Notes: generated from the letters alone by a model not told the origin. DNA of 13,675 bases from DATKWF01 sp035529715 (GCA_035529715.1 DATKWF010000018.1:1-13675); one strand, 5' to 3'. Positions 1 through 5,779 are shown, counted from the first letter of the stretch. Numbers and translations are program-made.

Positions 1-289
1 AATTGATAAAAGTTTCATCAACGATATTAGATTGTATATATTCGTTACCGGGGTCTTCAATGAAGGCATAGGTGTCATCCCATGATGCCAAATCAGCAGT
101 ATTGGCCTCCAGGTCAGAGAGAACGTAAGACAAAGCGCCCAGAGCTTGTTCCGCACTCTGATGAGTGGTGTATTCCTCTATTTCCAGGAGGTCTTCCATC
201 AAAGTGAACCGTGAAGCGACATATACCAGGAAAACGGTGCTGATTAATGTGACCCCAATGATAAGAAGCGCCTTCTTACGTAGTGTCAT
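1..289 (-). CDS. N-terminal part of a membrane sensor protein with a CHASE4-like domain (cut by window edge)
   Basis: Reading leftward from an ATG at 287-289, the frame stays open for 96 codons to the window edge, so only the N-terminus is present. Residues 1-7 are basic (MTLRKKA) and residues 8-26 form one hydrophobic membrane helix. An extracytoplasmic segment follows, containing ASWDDTYAFIEDP at about 68-80 and then IQSNIVDETF. The W-DDTYAF pattern and the later SN-x-TF element are characteristic of the CHASE4 ligand-sensing domain, which usually precedes HAMP and then a histidine kinase, GGDEF or chemotaxis output domain. The output domain is outside the window, so I cannot say which signal pathway it feeds. 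The start is supported by the basic-then-hydrophobic N-terminus; upstream there is only a weak purine stretch (GGGCAG). Confidence 0.75.
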   Translation of the reverse strand, partial: MTLRKKALLIIGVTLISTVFLVYVASRFTLMEDLLEIEEYTTHQSAEQALGALSYVLSDLEANTADLASWDDTYAFIEDPGNEYIQSNIVDETFIN

Positions 290-509
290 AAATCTGCCCA
301 CTAAGTGATTTAGTTTGCATCTCTCTTGATATGGGTGCCGCTCTGGAGTACTGGACTTTTAAAGCTCTTAATAATTAAGCAAACCGGAAACATGGTTATA
401 CTCTTTACAAATTACTCTATTATTTCGTGATTTGCAAGCTATTTTATTGACTTTCTCTTAGTTTGTGATGGAGGTGACTGTTTGCCGAAGGGGCGGACAA
501 TTTCCAGAG
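290..509. other. AT-rich intergenic stretch between the sensor gene and tRNA-Gln
   Basis: These 220 bases contain no credible gene on either strand. A small palindrome, CTTAAT-A-ATTAAG, lies at 367-379 and could be an operator for the leftward sensor gene, but nothing else supports that. I see no clear intrinsic terminator for the tRNA, which is transcribed toward this stretch. Confidence 0.5.
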
Positions 510-583
510 TGGCTGGGGAAGAAGGATTCGAACCTTCGCTTACGGATTCAGAGTCCGCTGTCCTACCACTAGACGATTCCCCA
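510..583 (-). tRNA. tRNA-Gln (anticodon CUG), CCA encoded
   Basis: The minus strand folds into a complete cloverleaf. The acceptor stem UGGGGAA pairs with UUCCCCA, the D arm is GUCU-AGUGGUA-GGAC, the anticodon stem GCGGA/UCCGU carries loop CUCUGAA, and the T arm is GAAGG-UUCGAAU-CCUUC. The loop gives anticodon CUG, which decodes CAG as glutamine. The U1-A72 pair and G73 discriminator are the usual identity features of bacterial tRNA-Gln. The 3' CCA (510-512 on the plus strand) is encoded. The variable loop is the short 4-nt class. Confidence 0.96.
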
Positions 584-593
584 GCACAGCCAA

Positions 594-622
594 ATTATAG
601 CTATTAATGCTAGATGTGTCAA
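594..622 (-). promoter_or_regulatory. Consensus sigma-70 promoter of tRNA-Gln
   Basis: On the minus strand a perfect -35 box TTGACA (617-622) is followed by exactly 17 nt and a perfect -10 box TATAAT (594-599). The predicted start of transcription is near 586-588, leaving only about 3-5 nt before the mature tRNA 5' end at 583. The match is 12 of 12 to consensus, with strong orientation and position support from the adjacent tRNA. Confidence 0.9.
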
Positions 623-722
623 AGGTATCCTGCCCAAAGTAGTTGCTTGTAGTCTTGGTTTGGCACTGTCTGGTCATGCTAATGGATTACCAGGGACCGG
701 AGTAGAAGTAAAGTTATCGTGT

Positions 723-751
723 TTGACGAGTACAATGAAGTGTGGTAAATT
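723..751 (+). promoter_or_regulatory. Possible promoter of the alcohol dehydrogenase gene
   Basis: TTGACG (723-728, 5 of 6 to the -35 consensus), a 17-nt spacer and TAAATT (746-751, 4 of 6 to the -10 consensus) are correctly oriented for the gene starting at 857. Transcription would begin near 758, so the leader would be about 100 nt and would start with the hairpin at 759-807. Confidence 0.45.
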
Positions 752-758
752 TACATCA

Positions 759-807
759 GCGGACTTGAACGGGGATAAGCAATTACTGCTTTTCTCGTTT
801 TGTCCGC
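759..807 (+). promoter_or_regulatory. Long imperfect hairpin in the leader of the alcohol dehydrogenase gene
   Basis: A 49-nt stretch can fold into one long hairpin. The basal stem is GCGGAC (759-764) with GTCCGC (802-807). After a small internal loop AACG (768-771) pairs with CGTT (796-799), a few wobble and Watson-Crick pairs continue, and the apical stem AAGCA/TGCTT closes a 5-nt loop (ATTAC). No U-run follows, so it is not a standard terminator, and I do not recognise it as a known riboswitch class. It lies between the possible promoter at 723-751 and the ribosome-binding site at 847-851. Confidence 0.45.
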
Positions 808-856
808 GTTTCCATCTGAGCTTAATGCAAGATGAGATAAACTATTGGAGGTTATC

Positions 857-2026
857 ATGGGATCAGCAAGGCCGTTCCGCATTCCGCCGACTGTAATTAC
901 TGGGCGAGGGGCTTCCGAGCAAGTTGGGGAAGAAATCAAGAAGCTAAATGTTAAGAAGGTCCTGGTTGTCACCGACCAGATTTTGTCCAGGTTGGGGCTG
1001 GTAGATGGCGTCAAGCAGGCACTAAAGCAAAGTGATGTGCAGTTTGCCGTCTTTGATGCTATTTCTACTGAGCCAACTGTAGAGTTCATTCAGGAAGGAC
1101 TCAAGGCTTACCGGGAAAATGGGTGCGATTTGCTCTTGGCTGTAGGCGGGGGCAGTGCCATGGATACGGCTAAAACCATTGCCATAATGGCTACTAACTC
1201 CGGTTCGCTTGAGGATTATCAGGGGATGGGCAAGATTCCGAAAAAGGGAAGCCCGGTTATCGCCATTCCGACTACCTCCGGCACCGGCAGCGAAGTTACT
1301 CCCTTTGCCATAATCACTGATACCAAAAGGGATGTTAAAATGCTTATCGGCAGTCCGTTCATCATCCCCGATATAGCTATTGTCGACCCGTTGTTAACTC
1401 TTTCGGTACCACCGGCTGTAACTGCTGCTACCGGGATTGATGCTCTTACTCATGCCATTGAGGCCTATGTTTCGGTAAAAGCCCAGCCGATGAGTGATAT
1501 TTTCGCTCTGGCTGCTATCGAACTTATTTCGGGTAATTTGAGGCAGGCCTGGGCTGATGGCAAGAATGTTGAGGCGAGAGAGAAGACCATGTTGGGAGCC
1601 TTTCAGGCGGGTATTGCTTTTGGCAATTCTTCGGTAGGTTTGGTTCACGGGATGGCACGACCGATTGGGGCATATTTCCATGTGGCTCATGGTGCTTCCA
1701 ACGCGGTTCTTTTAGGAGAGGTTATGGAGTTTAGCCTTACCGGCAATCCAACCCGCTATGCACATGTTGCTAGAGCTATGGGAGAAGACATTGGTGGCTT
1801 AACCGACTTGGAGGCTGCCCAGGCGGGTGCTAAGGCGGTTAAAAAGTTAATCAAGGATGTCAAAATACCTTCAATGCAGGAGCTGGGTGTCGGTAAGGAA
1901 AAATTAGCCCAATTGGCACCCAAGATGGCTGAAGATGCCATTGCCAGCGGCAGCCCGGCGAATAATCCCAAGCAGGCGACCAGGGAGGAGATAGTAGATA
2001 TTTATCATTTGGCCTATGAAAAGTAG
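857..2026 (+). CDS. Iron-containing alcohol dehydrogenase (group III, NAD-dependent type)
   Basis: The 389-residue product has the normal length and motif order of group III metal-dependent alcohol dehydrogenases, cytosolic enzymes interconverting primary alcohols or diols and aldehydes. The N-terminal nucleotide-binding half carries VVTD with Asp40, the position linked to NAD over NADP, GGGSAMDTAK at 97-106, and PTTSGTGSE at 138-146. The helical C-terminal half supplies the expected metal ligands Asp195, His199, His264 and His278. The motif HGMARPIGAYFHVAHG has Arg268 where E. coli FucO has a second His; I believe this variant is common in one branch of the family, so loss of activity is not implied. 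I chose ATG 857, which has GGAGG at 847-851 five nt upstream; an in-frame TTG at 845 overlaps that site. The gene appears monocistronic, ending in a strong terminator at 2137-2170. The substrate cannot be told from sequence. Confidence 0.93.
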   Translation: MGSARPFRIPPTVITGRGASEQVGEEIKKLNVKKVLVVTDQILSRLGLVDGVKQALKQSDVQFAVFDAISTEPTVEFIQEGLKAYRENGCDLLLAVGGGSAMDTAKTIAIMATNSGSLEDYQGMGKIPKKGSPVIAIPTTSGTGSEVTPFAIITDTKRDVKMLIGSPFIIPDIAIVDPLLTLSVPPAVTAATGIDALTHAIEAYVSVKAQPMSDIFALAAIELISGNLRQAWADGKNVEAREKTMLGAFQAGIAFGNSSVGLVHGMARPIGAYFHVAHGASNAVLLGEVMEFSLTGNPTRYAHVARAMGEDIGGLTDLEAAQAGAKAVKKLIKDVKIPSMQELGVGKEKLAQLAPKMAEDAIASGSPANNPKQATREEIVDIYHLAYEK

Positions 2027-2105
2027 GCTGAAATGGGTTACCATGATGCCTCCACGAGTGAGCAGTAAAGGGCTTGGAGCATAGAATCATGGCAACAACT
2101 GAAAT

Positions 2106-2123
2106 CCCTTACCTTGGTAAGGG
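2106..2123. repeat. Short perfect palindrome downstream of the alcohol dehydrogenase gene
   Basis: CCCTTACC (2106-2113) and GGTAAGGG (2116-2123) form an 8-bp perfect inverted repeat with only two bases between the arms. It lies 13 nt before the terminator hairpin. The same arrangement of a small palindrome followed by a GAGAGG-type hairpin occurs inside the element at 4146-4302, which suggests a shared origin. Confidence 0.5.
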
Positions 2124-2136
2124 AGTGTGGAATAGA

Positions 2137-2170
2137 TTAGAGAGGGGCTTTGCCCCTCTCTAAAATTTTT
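2137..2170 (+). terminator. Intrinsic terminator of the alcohol dehydrogenase gene
   Basis: A perfect 12-bp GC-rich stem (TTAGAGAGGGGC at 2137-2148 with GCCCCTCTCTAA at 2152-2163) closes a TTT loop and is followed by AA and five T residues at 2166-2170. It lies about 110 nt after the stop codon, and no plus-strand gene intervenes. The flanking A/T runs make it potentially bidirectional. Confidence 0.8.
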
Positions 2171-2214
2171 GCACTCTACTCCTTATTGAGGCGGAAGGTT
2201 AAGAAGGGGATTCA

Positions 2215-2280
2215 ATGAAAACCGCGGGATTTGACACCGCCAGTCCAGATGCTTATGCTGAAATTATGCAGGTTTCATAA
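2215..2280 (+). CDS. Possible 21-residue small ORF or leader peptide upstream of rnc
   Basis: An ATG at 2215 opens a 21-codon frame ending with TAA at 2278-2280, 12 nt before the rnc start. A purine-rich AAGGGGA lies about 4 nt ahead of the ATG, a usable ribosome-binding site. The peptide contains GFDTASPDAYAEIMQ, which looks coding but which I cannot assign to a family. It may be a translated leader that couples ribosomes to rnc, a fragment of a lost gene, or chance. Confidence 0.3.
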   Translation: MKTAGFDTASPDAYAEIMQVS

Positions 2281-2292
2281 GGGGGTCTTCTT

Positions 2293-2994
2293 TTGGCTGA
2301 TTTAGCGGCTTTGCAAGAAACCATCGGGGTTTCTTTTAACAATCTAGCTTTATTGGAGCAAGCTATGGTTCACAGTTCCTATGTTAACGAGAACCCCGCT
2401 ATTGCTCCAATCGACAACGAAAGGCTTGAGTTTCTGGGTGATGCTATATTGGGCCTTATCATCGCCGAAAAGTTATATCGGGACTTTCCGGAGCTTACTG
2501 AAGGCGAGATGACCAGGTTCCGTTCAGTTCTGGTGTGCCGGGAGACTCTGGCTTGTGTTGCTGAAGCTGTCAAACTTGGCGACTACCTTTATCTGGGCAA
2601 GGGAGAGGAGGCGAGTGGGGGCAGGCATAAAACGGCTAACCTGGCTGGGGCCCTGGAGGCAGTGATAGCTGCGGGTTTCCTTGATAGAGGTTTAGCCGTC
2701 ACCAGAAAATTGGTGTTAAAGTTACTCAGTGGGGAACTGAGGAAGGTAACTGAGCAGGACGTGGAGGTTGATTATAAATCACGATTACAGGAGCTTATTC
2801 AGTCCAAGTATCAGGTAGCTCCTGCCTATCGGCTGGTGGAAGCGACGGGCCCAGACCATGACCGGATATTTACTGTAGAAGTGATGGCTGGCGATATTGT
2901 GCTGGGCAGAGGTTCAGGCAAGAGCAAAAAATTGGCGGAGACTGAGGCTGCCCGCTTAGCATTAGAATTTATTTCAACTAACTTTAAATGGTAG
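2293..2994 (+). CDS. rnc: Ribonuclease III
   Basis: The 233-residue protein has the standard RNase III layout. An N-terminal endonuclease domain (about 5-150) carries the signature NERLEFLGD at 42-50, and a C-terminal double-stranded-RNA-binding domain (about 158-227) carries DYKSRLQELIQ and ends with KLAETEAARLAL. It would act as a cytosolic homodimer cutting structured RNA, including rRNA precursors. Glu46, Asp50 and Glu122 match E. coli Glu41, Asp45 and Glu117. The position of E. coli Asp114, a second-motif metal-site residue, is Gly119 in NLAGALEA. The start is TTG 2293 with AGGGGG about 7 nt upstream, and the N-terminus matches family length. The genes at 3059 and 3259 follow on the same strand and may be cotranscribed. 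Confidence 0.95.
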   Translation: MADLAALQETIGVSFNNLALLEQAMVHSSYVNENPAIAPIDNERLEFLGDAILGLIIAEKLYRDFPELTEGEMTRFRSVLVCRETLACVAEAVKLGDYLYLGKGEEASGGRHKTANLAGALEAVIAAGFLDRGLAVTRKLVLKLLSGELRKVTEQDVEVDYKSRLQELIQSKYQVAPAYRLVEATGPDHDRIFTVEVMAGDIVLGRGSGKSKKLAETEAARLALEFISTNFKW

Positions 2995-3058
2995 TCTCTC
3001 TTTGCTAAACTTCAATTTAGTAGCGTCCGTAGTCTAATACTCAAGTAGAGGTGTTAAT

Positions 3059-3214
3059 ATGGGGAGACGAGATTTTAGACATAGAGAGCCCAAGAAACAA
3101 AAAAGGGATACCAGGAAAGTATCCCCGGTTAGCATCATCGTACCACCTCCGACGACTGTAGAAGTGGTTAAGAAGGTTAAGAAGGGACGAGAGGAAGCGG
3201 AGGAAGAGGTATAG
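3059..3214 (+). CDS. Small highly charged protein of unknown function (51 residues)
   Basis: ATG 3059 has AGAGGTG about 6 nt upstream and opens a 51-codon frame ending in TAG at 3212-3214. The N-terminal third is strongly basic (MGRRDFRHREPKKQKRDTRK), the middle is hydrophobic and proline-rich (SIIVPPPTTVEVV), and the tail switches from KKVKKGRE to acidic EAEEEV. It has no cysteine and no membrane helix. The basic head suggests contact with RNA or the ribosome, but that is inference. It sits between rnc and the radical SAM gene, and its stop region overlaps the probable true start of the radical SAM gene, so the two are likely translationally coupled. I think similar short proteins occur in related bacteria but cannot verify it here. 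Confidence 0.65.
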   Translation: MGRRDFRHREPKKQKRDTRKVSPVSIIVPPPTTVEVVKKVKKGREEAEEEV

Positions 3215-3258
3215 CCGCTTATCAAGAGCTTTACCGCACCGGGGAGCTAAAGGCGCAG

Positions 3259-4146
3259 GTGGAAAAAGCCAGGTCGGTGCTGGAGGAATGCTGTCTGTGC
3301 CCGCGCCACTGTGGTGTTAATCGGCTGGCTGGTGAGAGTGGTAAGTGCCACATTTCCAAGCAGGTCATGGTTTCCAGCTATGGGCCGCACTTCGGGGAAG
3401 AGGCACCTTTGGTCGGCCGGTATGGTTCGGGAACTATCTTTTTCACCTACTGTAATCTGCGCTGCGTCTTTTGCCAGAATTATTCTATAAGTCAGATGGG
3501 TGAGGGCAATGAGGTTGCCATGGAAGAGCTGGCGAAGATGATGCTTTCCCTTCAGACAAAAGGCTGCCATAATATAAATCTGGTAAGCCCAACTCATGTA
3601 GTCCCCTATATTTTGGAGGCTCTGGAGCTGGCGGCGAGTAGGGGACTCTATTTGCCCCTGGTGTACAACACCGGTGGTTATGATTCTGTGGAAACCCTGG
3701 AGTTATTAGATGGAGTTGTTGACATCTATATGCCAGATATGAAGTACTCAGACGAGAAGACTGCTGAGCAACTATCCGGGATAATAAGCTACCCTCAGGT
3801 TAACCGGGCGGCGGTCAGGGAGATGCACCGTCAGGTTGGTGACCTTCAGTTAGATAAGCAGGGAGTCGCCAAGCGCGGTCTTCTGGTGCGCCATCTGGTA
3901 TTGCCCAATCGTCTGGCTGGAACCGAGGAAGTGGTGCGATTCCTTGCCCGGGAGGTATCTGCTGACACCTATCTAAACATTATGGCTCAGTATCACCCCT
4001 GTCACCGGGCTTTTGATATACCGCAACTGGCGCGCCCGCTAAACAGGCAGGAGTTTGCTGAGGCAATTGACCTGGCTCACCGGCAGGGCTTATATCGGCT
4101 GGACAGGGAGCAAATCGCTTCGCCGCTAAGACTTATTTTAGAGTAG
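3259..4146 (+). CDS. Radical SAM protein, PflX-like (COG1313)
   Basis: The protein (295 residues from GTG 3259) belongs to the radical SAM group resembling pyruvate-formate-lyase activating enzymes. An N-terminal cysteine cluster, C11-C14-C18-C30 in CCLCPRHCGVNR...GKC, is typical of this subfamily. The canonical CxxxCxxC motif CNLRCVFC follows (C65, C69, C72) and binds the SAM-cleaving [4Fe-4S] cluster. Later conserved segments include GCHNINLVSPTHVVP, YMPDMKY and EMHRQVGDLQ. The target is unknown for this family. The frame is open upstream to 3181 and encodes AAYQELYRTGELKAQ just before GTG 3259, which resembles family N-termini. The real start is therefore probably upstream, near 3211, where the in-frame codon is ATA with GGAGG 7 nt before it. 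The stop codon touches the repeat element at 4146-4302. Confidence 0.88.
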   Translation: MEKARSVLEECCLCPRHCGVNRLAGESGKCHISKQVMVSSYGPHFGEEAPLVGRYGSGTIFFTYCNLRCVFCQNYSISQMGEGNEVAMEELAKMMLSLQTKGCHNINLVSPTHVVPYILEALELAASRGLYLPLVYNTGGYDSVETLELLDGVVDIYMPDMKYSDEKTAEQLSGIISYPQVNRAAVREMHRQVGDLQLDKQGVAKRGLLVRHLVLPNRLAGTEEVVRFLAREVSADTYLNIMAQYHPCHRAFDIPQLARPLNRQEFAEAIDLAHRQGLYRLDREQIASPLRLILE

Positions 4147-4302
4147 AAATTGGTTAGTAACCTATGACCCTGACCCCCTCTTCTTCTAAGGAGTAGATAC
4201 TAAAGGAGAGTTAAAGAGAGGCTTCGCCTCTCTTGCGCACCAATTTCCCCCTCTCCTTTTAAGGAGAGTAGGATAAATGGGGTGAGGTTAATTAACAATT
4301 TC
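4146..4302. mobile_element. MITE-like element with imperfect terminal inverted repeats
   Basis: The left end (4146-4170) begins GAAATTGGTTAGTAACCT and ends ACCC. The right end, read on the other strand from 4302 to 4279, begins GAAATTGTTAATTAACCT and ends ACCCC. A gapped alignment gives about 20 identical positions over about 25. Inside are a 9-bp hairpin (AAGAGAGGC / GCCTCTCTT, 4214-4234, loop TTC) and an 8-bp palindrome (CTCTCCTT / AAGGAGAG, 4251-4268), the latter with a degraded copy at about 4172-4197. No ORF is present, and no clear target-site duplication is visible. It fills most of the gap between the radical SAM and acylphosphatase genes. This is best read as a non-autonomous element or old dispersed repeat; its inner hairpin lacks a T-run, so it is a poor terminator. 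Confidence 0.55.
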
Positions 4303-4338
4303 AATAGAAATCTGGTAGGGCTATAAGGGTGATGGGTA

Positions 4339-4620
4339 ATGAGTGAACTGGCTTCAGTTCAGGCAATAGTTTACGGTTATGTTCAGGGCGTCTTCTTTCG
4401 TGCTTTTGTTGACCGAAAGGCTAGTCAGCTTGGTCTCAATGGTTATGTCCGCAACTTACCCGGGGGAAGTGTTGAGGTTCTGGCTGAGGGAGAACGGGAA
4501 AACCTGGAAAAGTTAATTGCTTACCTCAAGGTGGGACCGCCAGCGGCGAGGGTGAAAGAAGTGACGACCAGATGGTCAGATTATACTGGAAAGTATACTG
4601 GTTTCAGGATAAGGTATTAG
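4339..4620 (+). CDS. acyP: Acylphosphatase
   Basis: The 93-residue product is the normal size for a small cytosolic acylphosphatase, which hydrolyses carboxyl-phosphate bonds such as acetyl phosphate or carbamoyl phosphate. The signature VYGYVQGVFFR ends with catalytic Arg21, and the second active residue Asn39 lies in GYVRNLPGGSVEV. The C-terminal GKYTGFRIRY matches the family's final strand. ATG 4339 follows a purine-rich AAGGGTGATGGG stretch. Its stop codon overlaps the stop of the convergent gene ending at 4617, so the two genes share four bases. The physiological substrate cannot be inferred from sequence. Confidence 0.93.
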   Translation: MSELASVQAIVYGYVQGVFFRAFVDRKASQLGLNGYVRNLPGGSVEVLAEGERENLEKLIAYLKVGPPAARVKEVTTRWSDYTGKYTGFRIRY

Positions 4621-5024
4621 CCGGGGACCGGTCGTATTCCGTAGTATTGTTCATTCCTGAGGAGGCGGGATAAAATTTCTGCCGAGGTGCGGTAAGTGTC
4701 TCCGCCAAGTAGTTCGCTTAACTGCCTGCCCAGTTCCTCCAGCTCAAGGGGTTGGTTACCGTTAGTCAGGAAAAGACGAAATACACTTTCCAGAATTGGT
4801 AGCTGACCGGAAATGAATCCCGATTCCTTGGCGCAGCAGTCTTTAATGGTAGAAAGGAGTTCGGTTTCTGAAATTGCCTTCTCCCTGGCATCTAGCTTTT
4901 TATGGCACTTGCTGCAGAGGTAATTTTTTGCCAGGGCATGGAATGAGCGATTATTTTGCTGATACCAGTCTAAATCAATGAACCAGCGTGGTTTTGGTTG
5001 GGCAGTGCCTATTTTTTCATTCAT
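4617..5024 (-). CDS. Uncharacterised small protein with a CxxC motif, last gene of the Mo-cofactor operon
   Basis: I do not recognise a named family for this 135-residue protein. Residues 13-21 (RWFIDLDWY) are aromatic and acidic. C37-x-x-C40, followed by HKKLD and a Cys pair at 63-64, could bind zinc or take part in redox chemistry. The second half is predicted helical, with LEELGRQLSELLGGDTYRT and SAEILSRLL, ending in YYGIRPVPG. There is no signal peptide or membrane helix. It starts 23 nt after the DUF362 stop and reads in the same direction, so it is probably cotranscribed with mobA-moeA-mobB. Its stop codon overlaps the acylphosphatase stop in a tail-to-tail arrangement. A metal or cofactor role is suggested only by context. 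Confidence 0.7.
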   Translation of the reverse strand: MNEKIGTAQPKPRWFIDLDWYQQNNRSFHALAKNYLCSKCHKKLDAREKAISETELLSTIKDCCAKESGFISGQLPILESVFRLFLTNGNQPLELEELGRQLSELLGGDTYRTSAEILSRLLRNEQYYGIRPVPG

Positions 5025-5047
5025 GGAGCCACTCTATTGAAAAAGTT

Positions 5048-5779
5048 TTAAGTTTCAAGTTCTACTTTAGCCGACTTGATCAAGTTAAGGTACTCAGTTT
5101 TAAGGCCAAGCGTCTCTGAGACTTCACGGTCCACTTCATAAGGGTCGCCAACAAATATTTTACCATACTCCTCGACCTCACCCTGAGTGGGGTCATTTTC
5201 ACTGGTGAATTTCTGTCGCGCTTCCACAATCCCCAGTTCAAAGGGGAGGGTGAAATACAGGTCAGCTATCACCTTATCTATCCCCAGACTGTGTAGAGTC
5301 TCCCAGCCACTCTGTGTCTCGCCCCGGTACTTGCTGCTCGGCAGCAGGGTCAGCAGGTTCATTATGCTGAGGCTGGGCTTTCCATTAAGAATCTTCAGCG
5401 GAGCCACGGTTATCAGGTAGTCACTGGACAGGATGACATTGGGTACCCAGAACGTTGGCACGGCTAAGGGTTTAGGCAGGGGGTTATCTACTTCCACCCA
5501 GATACAGTCTTTTACATCCAGCGTTAATACCCGTGGGAGGTTGTACCCCAGAGCCTGGTATATTGGTTGAACCGATCTACCACCGGGAGTCCCTTCTAAT
5601 ATAAGAATGTCAGCATCACTAATCTGTCTGATACCGGTAATGATTGACAGCAGTATATTCTGGCTGGTAGTTACCGGGTATGGAATCGGGTAAGACGCAC
5701 TGGGTTTTATCAGGATACGCCGTGCCCGGGATATTGCTGATGGTGCTTTAAAAGCGAACTCTGAAGCCTTAAATATCAC
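5048..5779 (-). CDS. DUF362 family protein within the Mo-cofactor operon
   Basis: The 243-residue protein matches the DUF362 layout. ILIKPSASYPIPYPVTTSQ at about 22-40 corresponds to the early KPN...P.TT region, ILILEGTPGG to the GE-like strand, and DYLITVAPLKI to the 'D-x-I-x-x-P-K' segment. The terminal part FVGDPYEVDREVSETLGL matches the usual ending. Many DUF362 proteins carry a ferredoxin-like [4Fe-4S] part; this one has essentially no cysteines except one in VKDCIW, so it is a short, cluster-free version. The start is GTG 5779 with GAGGAGG five nt upstream. GTGA overlaps the mobB stop by 4 nt, a strong sign of translational coupling. Function in the family is not established; position suggests a link with molybdenum-cofactor or Mo/W-enzyme assembly. 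Confidence 0.78.
   Translation of the reverse strand: MIFKASEFAFKAPSAISRARRILIKPSASYPIPYPVTTSQNILLSIITGIRQISDADILILEGTPGGRSVQPIYQALGYNLPRVLTLDVKDCIWVEVDNPLPKPLAVPTFWVPNVILSSDYLITVAPLKILNGKPSLSIMNLLTLLPSSKYRGETQSGWETLHSLGIDKVIADLYFTLPFELGIVEARQKFTSENDPTQGEVEEYGKIFVGDPYEVDREVSETLGLKTEYLNLIKSAKVELET

Noticed and set aside
845..859. TTG at 845 as the start of the alcohol dehydrogenase
   Set aside because: The TTG overlaps the Shine-Dalgarno sequence GGAGG that serves ATG 857, so the shorter form is preferred.
660..896. Plus-strand open frame of 78 codons before the alcohol dehydrogenase gene
   Set aside because: It begins with a TTG with no ribosome-binding site, has no family resemblance and runs into the dehydrogenase start in another frame.
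1665..1700. Arg in place of the second His of the HGMAH motif as a sign of an inactive alcohol dehydrogenase
   Set aside because: All four metal-ligand positions are kept and the HGM-x-RPIG form occurs, as far as I know, in a normal branch of the family.
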